The position numbers and the translations under genes were made by a program. 64,000 nt of DNA, from positions 2,108,001 to 2,172,000 of the forward strand of contig CAWICN010000001.1 in the NCBI GenBank assembly GCA_963834725.1, written 5' to 3'. This document shows positions 25,546-32,348 of this stretch, one piece after another. How positions within the stretch are numbered: position 1 is the stretch's first letter; every line of letters starts with the position of its first letter. The notes beneath the pieces were generated by a model. That model was not told the origin of the DNA. It searched no databases and saw only the letters and a program-made list of their open reading frames with translations. The DNA comes from PALSA-693 sp963834725 (GTDB lineage: Bacteria > Actinomycetota > Acidimicrobiia > Acidimicrobiales > Palsa-688).

Positions 25546-27126
25546 GTGGCGCGACGTAAGGATCGGGGGGCACCGGCCCTGATCCTGCCCGGTTACAAGG
25601 ACGCCGAGGAGATCGGCGGTGGGGCGTTCGCGACGGTGTATCGGGCCGTCGAGGTCGATACCGGCCGCCCGGTAGCGCTCAAGATCCTCAAGATCGAATC
25701 CGTCCACCCTCGTCTCATCGAGACCTTCGCCCAGGAGACTCAAGCGCTGGCCCAGGTGAGCGACCATCCAAACATCGTCACCCTCTACCGGCCCCTGAGC
25801 ACCCCCGACGGCCGGCCCGTGCTCGTCCTCGAGTTGTGCCGCGAATCGCTGGCGCAAAGGGTGCGGCGGAGCGGGTCGCTCCCGGCCCGCGAGGTCACCA
25901 ATATCGCCATCAAGATCGCGGGCGCCCTCGAGACGGCGCACCGCCGCGGCTTTCTGCACCGCGACATGAAGCCGCAGAACATCCTCGTCACTCAGTTCGG
26001 TGAGCCCGCCCTCGGGGACTTCGGAGTCGCCGCTCTCCAGGCCTCCGCGCAGGAGACCGCCGGCGTGTTCGGTTTCACCACCCTGCACGCGGCTCCTGAG
26101 ATGCTGGAGGGCCAGCCCCTATCGGCTGCCGCCGATATTTACGGGTTGGCGTCGACCATGTACCAGCTGCTCACCGGCTCGGCGCCGTTTGTCGCCTTCG
26201 ATAACGAAGCGCCAGCCTCGGTCATCCTGCGCATCATCCGCGATCCAGTGCGACCGCTGCGGGCCGACGACATCCCGCTCGCGCTTTCGGATCTGCTCGA
26301 AGCAGCTCTCTCCAAGGATCCCGACCAACGGCCGCGCTCGGCGGCCGACTTCGCCGACGCCCTGGTGGCGGTCGAAGCCGCCGCCGGATGGCCTCCGACA
26401 TCGTATGTGGCGTGGGACCGGGCCGGCTCCGCGCCGGGCGCCGTGTCTCCAGCCCCGGGCGACCGGCCGCTACTCGCCCCGGCCGACCAACCGCCACCGG
26501 CCGCGACCTTGGCGCCACCAGCCCACGCCCGGCGGGAAGTCCAGATCTTCGCGCCACCTCGCTGGGTGGCGCCGCCACCGCCCCCGCCAGCCGCCGCTGC
26601 TCCCCCCCCGCCAGCCGCCGCTGCTGCTCCCCCGCCGTCAGCAGCCGCGCCCCCCGAGACGCCACCACTTCTGCCCCTGGCCGGGGCGCCGCTCCCGCCC
26701 GCTCAGCACGGACCCTCCGTGGCCATACCGATGCCCGCGCCCCGGCTGGTGGTGATGCCGGACCGGGCCGAGGGAGGCCCCAAGCGTCCTGACCCGCCCA
26801 CCGTGACCGGTGCCCAACCACTTCCGTCGCGTCCGCCGCTCTCGGACAGAATCGACACCGGGACGCGGACGGCTCAGCCGGTGTTTGTCGATCCGCCTGA
26901 ACCATCCGACTTCCCAGCGCGGGCGGCCTCCGCGCCCCCTCTCCGGCCGGAATCGGTGTACGAACAGACCATCCTCCCTTCCGTTGGAAAGTCCTCCAGA
27001 CCGGCAAACGAAGGGGTCGCCGCCGATCAAGGACGGCCCCTGCTAACGCCCCTCCTCATTGGCGGAATGGCGGCTGCGGCGCTCGTGGTGGTTGCGGCCC
27101 TCCTGCTCGCATTCGGGGTCCTCTAG
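25546..27126 (+). CDS. PknB-type Ser/Thr protein kinase with C-terminal membrane anchor
   Basis: The 526-residue product starts at a GTG (25546). The kinase domain is complete: glycine loop IGGGAFATVY (residues 23-32), lysine K46 (VALKIL), catalytic loop HRDMKPQN (138-145) and DFG (158-160), ending near residue 280. It is followed by ~220 residues rich in Pro and Ala and a single C-terminal helix (LLIGGMAAAALVVVAALLLA) with almost no extracellular part. It closes the FN3-MoxR-DUF58-transglutaminase cluster and probably phosphorylates components of it. The PP2C phosphatase and FHA genes often seen in such clusters are absent here. Confidence 0.92.
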   Translation: MARRKDRGAPALILPGYKDAEEIGGGAFATVYRAVEVDTGRPVALKILKIESVHPRLIETFAQETQALAQVSDHPNIVTLYRPLSTPDGRPVLVLELCRESLAQRVRRSGSLPAREVTNIAIKIAGALETAHRRGFLHRDMKPQNILVTQFGEPALGDFGVAALQASAQETAGVFGFTTLHAAPEMLEGQPLSAAADIYGLASTMYQLLTGSAPFVAFDNEAPASVILRIIRDPVRPLRADDIPLALSDLLEAALSKDPDQRPRSAADFADALVAVEAAAGWPPTSYVAWDRAGSAPGAVSPAPGDRPLLAPADQPPPAATLAPPAHARREVQIFAPPRWVAPPPPPPAAAAPPPPAAAAAPPPSAAAPPETPPLLPLAGAPLPPAQHGPSVAIPMPAPRLVVMPDRAEGGPKRPDPPTVTGAQPLPSRPPLSDRIDTGTRTAQPVFVDPPEPSDFPARAASAPPLRPESVYEQTILPSVGKSSRPANEGVAADQGRPLLTPLLIGGMAAAALVVVAALLLAFGVL

Positions 27127-27169
27127 GGCGCCCGTCCCGCCGATTCCGGACGGCTCTGGAGCTCGGGCT

Positions 27170-27185
27170 AGCCGATCGATCGGCT
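27170..27185. repeat. Perfect 16-bp palindrome after the kinase gene
   Basis: AGCCGATCGATCGGCT is self-complementary and lies 44 bp past the kinase stop. It could form part of a terminator, although no T-run follows, or bind a dimeric regulator. The remaining bases up to 27369 show no gene; base composition becomes less GC-rich here, marking the start of the accessory island. Confidence 0.4.
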
Positions 27186-27369
27186 CCCCTACCAACGGGC
27201 ACCGAACGGCCGCTTCTCGAGTACCGCTGCTTGGCGCGCTTCGGAGTACGATCGGGAGACACTCTGCCGTCGCTGGCTTTCCTCAAGATGAGACTTCCAC
27301 GGGATCGCAGAGCGCGGAAGTTATGAAATGTCTGGAACGCCATCCCTGCGGCAGCCATCCTTGTGTCGC

Positions 27370-28116
27370 ATGTATGCCGAGGCTGCTCGCTTCTACGACC
27401 TCATCCACGACGCTCGTGGCCGAGACGCTCGAGCAGAGGCGGGAGTGGTGATCGGCGAAGCGCGACTGCGTGCGCCGAGGGCCGCGAGGTTGCTGGACGT
27501 CGGGTGCGGAACAGGCGCACACCTCCCTCGCCTTGCGAAAGAGTTCGATGTCGTCGGAGTGGACCTCAGCCCCCAGATGCTCGCTATAGCGGCCAAACGG
27601 CTACCTGGCGTGCCGCTTGCGGAAGGCGACTTCCGGTCGTTCCGGCTCGACCGTTCGTTCGATATCGCAGTCTCGCTGTTCAGCGGGATTGGCTATCTAA
27701 CCGAGCAAGATGACCTTCGGGCGGCCGTCGCAAACATCGCCGCGCACCTGAACCCTGGTGGCTTGCTGCTCATCGAAGGTTGGGTCGAACCTGACTACTG
27801 GATTGAAGGTAGCGTCGACGCCGGGTCGGGCGGCAACGGCGAGCTTGCGGTAACCCGGGCCGTCCGGTCGTCCCGATCCGGGATGATCTGCGAGATCCAG
27901 ATGCGATACGTCGTGGTGACCCCGGAGGCCCTCACCACAGTGGACGAACAACACCGGATGCGCCTCTCCGATCCCGGCGAGTTCGCCGACGCGTATTTCG
28001 CCGCGGCTTGGACTTCGCTCGGCTACCGCACATGCTTCACCCGGCCGCTCCGTCTACGCCGGCGTCAAGACCGATCTATCGACGTCACCAGTACGAGTGC
28101 CCTGACAAACTGCTGA
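27370..28116 (+). CDS. Class I SAM-dependent methyltransferase
   Basis: The 248-residue product opens MYAEAARFYDLIHDARGRDA and has motif I LLDVGCGTGAH (residues 41-51), the acidic end of strand two (VVGVDLSPQML) and LNPGGLLLIEGWVEPDYWIE. These belong to small-molecule or N-methyltransferases of the sugar/antibiotic type. The ATG at 27370 is preferred over an upstream in-frame ATG (27328) because it matches the family N-terminus. The substrate is unknown. It is the first gene of the accessory island and has no operon partner. Confidence 0.82.
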   Translation: MYAEAARFYDLIHDARGRDARAEAGVVIGEARLRAPRAARLLDVGCGTGAHLPRLAKEFDVVGVDLSPQMLAIAAKRLPGVPLAEGDFRSFRLDRSFDIAVSLFSGIGYLTEQDDLRAAVANIAAHLNPGGLLLIEGWVEPDYWIEGSVDAGSGGNGELAVTRAVRSSRSGMICEIQMRYVVVTPEALTTVDEQHRMRLSDPGEFADAYFAAAWTSLGYRTCFTRPLRLRRRQDRSIDVTSTSALTNC

Positions 28117-28206
28117 TCCGCCCCCTGGTTGACCGCCGCCTCAGTCAAAAACCGGCGGTGCGAGACACCTGCGAACGCGAACAACGAGATGAGCTCATCC
28201 TCGTAC

Positions 28207-28241
28207 ATACGCCAGAACTTGCATGTTGATCGGTCATCGGC
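28207..28241 (+). repeat. Direct repeat A (35 bp), partner at 29460-29494
   Basis: The segment matches 29460-29494 at 31 of 35 positions in the same orientation. The pair brackets vapBC and the methyltransferase relic. On the minus strand each copy begins with a potential start codon followed by CAAGTTCTG, so it may be a shared gene start left by a duplication. Apart from this repeat and the methyltransferase tail, 28117-28257 shows nothing. Confidence 0.6.
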
Positions 28242-28257
28242 GCCTCACTTGCGTCGC

Positions 28258-28668
28258 TTACTGCTGGCCGGGATGAGGGATCGGGCGGAGATCCAGGTCG
28301 TCGATTCCCGAGAAGTCGCCGGGGTTGACGCTATAGAGAGGAAGGTCGTTGGCGATTGCCGTCGCCGCGATCATGGCGTCATAGCCGCGAGCTTGTACCT
28401 TTCCGCGCCCGGCTCTCAGTAAAGCGGCCACCCGGCCGAAGGCCCGGGCCGACGGGGCATCGAACGGCAACGGGTCGAAGTCAGCCTCGGCCTGCTGCAG
28501 CACGGCCTGGCGGGATGACCGCTCCTTGCGAGTGGTCGCCACCAGGGGACCGACCGAAAGCTCAGCCAGGGTGACCGCGCTGATCAGTGGCTCCTCTGGA
28601 AGGAGCTCCGGGTCCAGTCGAGAGAGGAGCACGACTGTCGAGGTATCGAGTATTCCCCGGTCAGTCAC
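28258..28668 (-). CDS. vapC: VapC-type PIN-domain toxin
   Basis: PIN-domain toxins are Mg-dependent ribonucleases. The 136-residue product, from a GTG at 28668-28666 that overlaps the antitoxin stop (GTGA), shows the acidic residues D8 (ILDTS), E36 (TLAEL), D97 (RGYDAMIAATA) and D118 (NPGDF) in PIN order. An upstream extension of the frame is only the shadow of the antitoxin. It forms a standard antitoxin-toxin pair with the gene at 28665-28901. Confidence 0.93.
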   Translation of the reverse strand: MTDRGILDTSTVVLLSRLDPELLPEEPLISAVTLAELSVGPLVATTRKERSSRQAVLQQAEADFDPLPFDAPSARAFGRVAALLRAGRGKVQARGYDAMIAATAIANDLPLYSVNPGDFSGIDDLDLRPIPHPGQQ

Positions 28669-28901
28669 ATCCGAAAGTCGATCACCGCATCGAGGTCCCG
28701 GCGCAGGCGCACGGCGTCGACACGAGGCAGCCGCGACCAGCGCTCGACCAGCACGCTCGCGTTGACCGGGACCCGTCCGAGCGGTCGCAGCTCGCATACC
28801 CGCCGACCGTCACGAGTCACGGTTAGCCGTTCTCCACGCTCGACGCGGTCGATGACCTCGCCCCCGTGATTTCTCAAGTCACGGATCGACACCTCGCTCA
28901 T
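28665..28901 (-). CDS. vapB: Phd/YefM-type antitoxin of the VapBC pair
   Basis: The 78-residue product begins MSEVSIRDLRNHGGEVIDRV and continues ERGERLTVTRDGRRVCELRP, which is the Phd/YefM DNA-binding fold, followed by a C-terminal part that should cover the toxin. The ATG at 28901 is preceded by a palindromic ATACGATGATA-like stretch (about 28900-28925, with CGTATCACCGGTGATACG) that is probably the autoregulatory operator. Confidence 0.9.
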   Translation of the reverse strand: MSEVSIRDLRNHGGEVIDRVERGERLTVTRDGRRVCELRPLGRVPVNASVLVERWSRLPRVDAVRLRRDLDAVIDFRM

Positions 28902-28907
28902 ACGATC

Positions 28908-28925
28908 ATCGTATCACCGGTGATA
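28908..28925. promoter_or_regulatory. Probable vapBC operator (palindrome)
   Basis: CGTATCACCGGTGATACG is a perfect 18-bp palindrome immediately upstream of the vapB start codon. Position directly before a Phd-type antitoxin gene and dyad symmetry make it the likely binding site for the VapB or VapBC repressor. Confidence 0.7.
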
Positions 28926-29089
28926 CGAGACTCCCCGCTCGCTCGGAGGGACACCTTCCCTCGCTGGCCGCACCGCAAGGCGAGACTCGCTCCGGAGTCT
29001 GTGCTACCGACCCGGAAGGACGACACGATCGCTGATGGGGTGTCCCAGTAGGCGGCTGCCGCAGGTGCCGGGCACCACTGTCAGGTGAG

Positions 29090-29360
29090 CGGTCTGCCTT
29101 CACCTTCGACAACGCCCACTCAGGTTCATGACAGCTCAGGATTTCCGGATTAATGGCGCGAGCGGCTTGGACATAGTCACTGCCCAAATAGCGTGTCGCT
29201 GGCATTCGTTTGCCGTCGGCGCTCGCAATCCCGCCGAGGTACAACGACATCAGGTGGATGTCGTTCGCGTTGATCGTTCCACCCGGCCGGACCACACGCA
29301 CCATCTCTCGAAAGGCTGGGCCAAGATCAGCGAGATCGGTCAGAGCGAGTGTGGGTCGCG
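29090..29360 (-). pseudogene. Relic of a SAM-dependent methyltransferase (C-terminal part)
   Basis: On the minus strand the frame reads TLALTDLADLGPAFREMVRV, VRPGGTINANDIHLMSLYLG, MPATRYLGSDYVQAARAINP and EILSCHEPEWAL. This is the usual end of a class I methyltransferase: the LAL.DL.DL segment, VLRPGG, and the SD.HPMSLYLGG plus MPATRYLASDY stretch. The SAM-binding N-terminus is missing and the reading frame before 29360 does not continue the homology. Downstream of 29090 the frame runs into unrelated sequence. The gene is truncated at both ends. The rest of 28926-29578 contains only this relic and two repeats. Confidence 0.75.
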
Positions 29361-29420
29361 GTCGCGATCCGGCCGATCAGTGTGAGCAAGCCCCACTCAG
29401 AGCGGCCGTCCGCTAGCCGG

Positions 29421-29447
29421 AGCGTTAAATTCTGCTGCATTTTGATC
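29421..29447 (+). repeat. Diverged copy of the rpsJ 3' end (att-like)
   Basis: This 27-bp segment aligns with 31932-31957 at 22 of 26 columns plus one gap. Read on the minus strand it is ATCAAAATGCAGCAGAAT, giving Ile-Lys-Met-Gln-Gln-Asn, against Ile-Lys-Ile-Gln-Gln-Asn-stop at the true end of rpsJ. All four substitutions are transitions at third codon positions, and the match continues six bases past the stop. It is a candidate attachment-site half. Confidence 0.55.
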
Positions 29448-29459
29448 CCATACAGGGAT

Positions 29460-29494
29460 ATACGTCAGAACTTGCACGCTGCTCGGTCATCGGC
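29460..29494 (+). repeat. Direct repeat B (35 bp), partner at 28207-28241
   Basis: Second copy of the repeat described at 28207-28241, with four substitutions and no gaps. It starts 12 bases after the rpsJ-end-like segment. The following bases up to the hicB stop at 29579 show nothing else. Confidence 0.6.
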
Positions 29495-29578
29495 TGGCCC
29501 TCCTGGTCGAGGCTTAGGTTTCGGTCACCGGGTGATCTTCAGCCGGTCGGGCACGTCCATTTTCCTCACGGTCCCGCC

Positions 29579-30016
29579 TCATCGTTTGCTGCTGCTCCGT
29601 GCTCTCGCTACTGCAGCCGTACCCTTCGCTGCGATCTGCTGTATCCGTTGGTGCGACAGTCCGAGGATTTCAGCCGCATCTCGCATTGAGACGCCGCGGC
29701 GCAACAGCTCTTCAACCGCGGTGGCGGTGAGCGCCCGGACCTGGTTGTCGACCCGGGAGGACTCGACCTTTGCCTCGCCCAGTTCCTCAAGGATGCGAGG
29801 GAGATCGTCGGCGAAAGCAAAGACGGGAATAACCTCAACGGCTTTGGGATCGATCTCATACCAGAGCGCAGCCGCGTCGATGATGTTGGCCCGAGCCTTC
29901 GACACCGTACGACCGAAGCTGTGGATGCGCGGCTCGCTGAGATCCTCGACCAACCAGTCCGACCCCTCGGGGGTGAACATCACCCGGATCTTCTTGGGAC
30001 GGTTGGTCACGGTCAT
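29579..30016 (-). CDS. hicB: HicB-like antitoxin with C-terminal HTH
   Basis: The 145-residue product has an N-terminal HicB-like fold (KKIRVMFTPEGSDWLVEDLS, then RTVSKARANIIDAAALWYEI) and a C-terminal helix-turn-helix segment (LLRRGVSMRDAAEILGLSHQ). The ATG at 30016-30014 overlaps the hicA stop (ATGA). The toxin-first order is typical of hicAB. The HTH should bind the palindromic operator upstream of hicA. Confidence 0.85.
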   Translation of the reverse strand: MTVTNRPKKIRVMFTPEGSDWLVEDLSEPRIHSFGRTVSKARANIIDAAALWYEIDPKAVEVIPVFAFADDLPRILEELGEAKVESSRVDNQVRALTATAVEELLRRGVSMRDAAEILGLSHQRIQQIAAKGTAAVARARSSSKR

Positions 30017-30210
30017 TTCAAGACGTCCGTTCCGATGCATGGGGACAGGTCCCGGATGATCCACCGGAGCGTCCCAGTCGGGAGGTCTCGAGAGTGGACC
30101 GGGACGGTCGTCTGGCAGTTACCGCACTTTACGATCGCGTGGCTACCCGATTGCCGAATCACTTCACACCCTGCCTTCCGCAGCCGGCGCAGAACCTCCC
30201 GTCCCGTCAC
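30013..30210 (-). CDS. hicA: HicA-type mRNA interferase toxin
   Basis: HicA toxins are small dsRBD-fold ribonucleases with one catalytic His. The 65-residue product, GTG start at 30210-30208, begins MTGREVLRRLRKAGCEVIRQ and has SGSHAIVKC with the expected His at residue 24, then TVPVHSRDLPTGTLRWIIRD. It is complete and paired with hicB, so the system is probably functional even though surrounding genes are decayed. Confidence 0.9.
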   Translation of the reverse strand: MTGREVLRRLRKAGCEVIRQSGSHAIVKCGNCQTTVPVHSRDLPTGTLRWIIRDLSPCIGTDVLK

Positions 30211-30218
30211 GACCTGCA

Positions 30219-30257
30219 GTCTAGCCTACTAGACATTCACTGTCTAGTAAACTAGAC
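30219..30257. promoter_or_regulatory. Four-half-site palindromic operator upstream of hicA
   Basis: TACTAGACA (30227-30235) and TGTCTAGTA (30241-30249) form a perfect nine-base inverted repeat with a five-base spacer. Two further half-sites flank it: GTCTAG at 30219-30224 and ACTAGAC at 30251-30257. It lies between hicA and the divergent replication-initiator fragment and is AT-rich compared with its surroundings. It is the likely HicB binding site and may overlap the hicAB promoter. Confidence 0.7.
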
Positions 30258-30299
30258 GATTATGAAGAGCGACGCCAAGCAGGGGGATATGAACTCTCC

Positions 30300-31094
30300 T
30301 TGGAGCGGCATCGTCGGGCGTTCCGCGAAGCCTGGTACCGGGGATTCGGCGAGCGGCCGATTGGCTTCTGGTCCAAGGAGTTCCAGCGCGCCGAGGGACG
30401 CCCCCATCTTCACCTTTCGATGAAGGGCCCCGACTCCATGAGCGACAGCGACTACCGCGGCTTCCAGATGCTCACGCGGCTCGGCAACAGGAACGTCCGC
30501 CAGAGGGGCAAGCACAACGGCCGTTGGTGGACACCGCCGATCAGCCAGCTGTTTGGCGGCGAAACCGCGACCGAGGTGCTCCGGTGGTGGTCGCAGGTCG
30601 TCACCGCCGGGACGGTCGAGAACCACGCCCGGCGGGATGTCAACGTGCGGACGGTCTTCTACGCCAACGACGACGGCGTGGCCACCGGCATGCGACGTGC
30701 TGCGATTGCCGCCTACATGGCAGGCGAGGCCGCCAAGGCGGGACAGAAGGTCCCGCCCGATGGCTTCGGTACCGCCGGGCGGTACTTCGGGACGTTCGGC
30801 TACCGGGCGGGTTTCAAGCCAACCGTCGAGCTGCTCGAGCTCGAAGAGGACGTGTGGCACCAGCCGAACCACCGCCTCACGCTCCTCGACGCGCTGCGAA
30901 AGCGGGCAAGGGGGAAGGCCGGTGAGCGACGAGGCCAACAAGCGCAGACACTGGCAGGGCCTCACCGTTGGCGGTGTCGGACCCGGGCGGCCCGGCGGAT
31001 CACCCCGCTGTCGAGGGGATCTATGTACCTGCGCATGGTAGTGACCGGGTTGGCGTGGCCGAGTACCTTCTGGATGTCGAGCAGGTCGAAGTAG
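30300..31094 (+). pseudogene. Truncated HUH rolling-circle replication initiator
   Basis: The frame contains FWSKEFQRAEGRPHLHLSMK, in which H36-L-H38 is the HUH metal-binding motif of rolling-circle Rep proteins of actinobacterial plasmids and integrative elements. Later residues (VRTVFYANDDGVATGMRRAA, then AYMAGEAAKAGQKVPPDGFG and FKPTVELLELEEDVWHQPNH) fit the region with the catalytic Tyr. Normal initiators have well over 100 residues before the HUH motif; here only ~35 remain, and there is no good start codon (TTG at 30300). From about 30960 the frame overlaps the recombinase relic on the other strand and is no longer Rep-like. It is a 5'-truncated remnant. Confidence 0.72.
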
Positions 31095-31930
31095 TGGGCA
31101 CCGTCGTCCGAGACGGCTCGATGCAGGATGCCGGCGGCGGAGCGTCGAAGGTCATGCGGGCTGACATGTCCGAGGCCCGCTTGCTCCGCCCGGCCGAGCA
31201 CCAGTTGGGCGATGCTCACCGGCTGCTTGAAAACCGGCCCCATGAGATCGAGCCGACTCCCCCGCCGGTCTTCTGACGGCACACCACCGGGTCCTCTGGC
31301 ATCAGCGCCCGGCCGATCCCAGCGCAGTAGCGGTCGAGGTAATCGTCGAGCAGCGCCATTAGTCCGGGACCGACCGCCACCTTGCGGGGGCCGGTTCCTC
31401 TTGCCGGTCCACCCGATCGTCGGATCGGCATCCAGGCGCAGATCCCCGATCCTGAGCCGGATGATCTCCGCCACACGCATCCCCGCCAGGCCGAGACGCA
31501 ACACCAGCTCGTCCCGCCGGCCCACATCGGAGACGTCGCATACTCCGAGGAGCGCGCCGTAGGCCTCCGCGTCGGTCAGCCACCGGGCCGGGTATCGACC
31601 CTGCAACTTGTCATACAGGGACGGCGTGGCCCGAAGAGGATTCTCTCGGCTGGTCAACTCCTCGACCAGTACCGGATCACACTCGCCATGGCGGACGCAC
31701 CACCGAAGAAACGTGCACACCCGGGCCAAACGGCTCCGTCTGGTGTTGTTGGCCCGCGCCGCCGCGACCCAGTGATTGACCATCGCGTCCGTCAACGCCC
31801 GCGGATTCGAAGCGCCGCAGTAGGCGAACAGTGCCGTCAGCTCAGCTCGGTACTGGCGCGCCGTGTCCGGATGAGTGTAGCGAGAGCAGAACCGCTCGAT
31901 CAGCCACCAAACGTGGTCTGCTGACGCTGA
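30962..31930 (-). pseudogene. Decayed tyrosine recombinase (integrase)
   Basis: Core-binding-domain sequence is seen near 31750-31910 (IERFCSRYTHPDTARQYRAE, ALFAYCGASNPRALTDAMV). The catalytic domain follows, with Arg I (LGLAGMRVAEIIRLRIGDL), the HxxR box (SPHDLRRSAAGILH) and the end HANPVTTMRRYIDPL with the nucleophilic Tyr. The frame shifts near 31390 at a run of five C (on the minus strand) and shifts back near 31265 at a run of five G. The intervening homology (RKVAVGPGLMALLDDYLDRY) is in another frame. No start codon exists before the core-binding domain, and the frame runs into rpsJ. Sequencing error could explain the shifts but not the missing start. Confidence 0.78.
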
Positions 31931-31931
31931 A

Positions 31932-31957
31932 AGCGTTAATTTTGTTGTATCTTGATC
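31932..31957 (+). repeat. rpsJ 3' end, att-like partner of 29421-29447
   Basis: The last codons and stop of rpsJ plus the next bases are repeated, with four transitions and one indel, at 29421-29447. The two copies enclose HicAB, the Rep fragment and the integrase relic. This is the arrangement expected if an element integrated into the rpsJ 3' end and brought or duplicated that end. Confidence 0.5.
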
Positions 31958-32262
31958 TCGATATCCACTCCGGCGGGCAACTCGATGCGCTGGAGCGAGT
32001 CGACCGTCTTCGGCGTGTGCTCGACAATGTCGAGCAGCCGCTTGTGCACCCGCATCTCGAAATGCTCGCGGCTGTCCTTGTACTTGTGCGGCGACCGGAT
32101 GACCGTGTAGCGGTTCTTCTCGGTGGGCAGCGGAACGGGCCCCCGCACCTTGGCCTGGGTGCGCAGCACCGTCTCCACGATCTTCTTCGTGGACTGGTCA
32201 AGGATCTCGTGGTCATACGCCTTCAGGCGGATGCGGATCCGTTGCTTGTTGCCGTCAGCCAC
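31936..32262 (-). CDS. rpsJ: 30S ribosomal protein S10
   Basis: S10 is a small-subunit head protein and also the NusE antitermination factor. The 108-residue product (GTG start at 32262) begins MADGNKQRIRIRLKAYDHEI and contains KVRGPVPLPTEKNRYTVIRS, SPHKYKDSREHFEMRVHKRL and LPAGVDIEIKIQQN. Length is normal, and the C-terminus is complete despite the abutting integrase relic. It lies 86 bp after tuf and is separated from rplC by 20 kb, so it is effectively the last gene of the str cluster here. Confidence 0.97.
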   Translation of the reverse strand: MADGNKQRIRIRLKAYDHEILDQSTKKIVETVLRTQAKVRGPVPLPTEKNRYTVIRSPHKYKDSREHFEMRVHKRLLDIVEHTPKTVDSLQRIELPAGVDIEIKIQQN

Positions 32263-32292
32263 GGCGCTCTCCGATCGATTTCAAGAAGCAGA

Positions 32293-32340
32293 GGTAAAAG
32301 AGGTGCCGGTCCGCAAGCAGCGACCGGCGCCCTCTTTACC
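32293..32340 (-). terminator. Long hairpin between tuf and rpsJ
   Basis: Arms at 32293-32311 and 32322-32340 pair over about 16 of 19 positions (GGTAAA...GCCGGTC against GACCGGC...TTTACC) around a ten-base loop. On the minus strand it follows the tuf stop and precedes rpsJ, and the T-rich end lies inside the distal arm. It may be a partial terminator or an RNA-processing site that lowers rpsJ expression relative to tuf. Confidence 0.5.
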
Positions 32341-32348
32341 CAAAGTGG

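Noticed and set aside
28075..28208. 44-codon minus-strand frame (MYEDELISLFAFAGVSHRRF onward)
   Set aside because: Overlaps the end of the methyltransferase gene on the other strand and has no supporting ribosome-binding site; could be a relic but cannot be supported.
29397..29477. 26-codon minus-strand frame starting VQVLTYIPVWDQNAAEF
   Set aside because: Too short and unsupported; it covers the rpsJ-end-like segment in another frame, which is noted as an alternative explanation of that match.
30922..31040. Small plus-strand frame after the Rep fragment (GTG, VSDEANKRRHWQGLTVGGVG)
   Set aside because: Possibly a small element protein, but there is no clear family and it overlaps the recombinase relic; not enough support.
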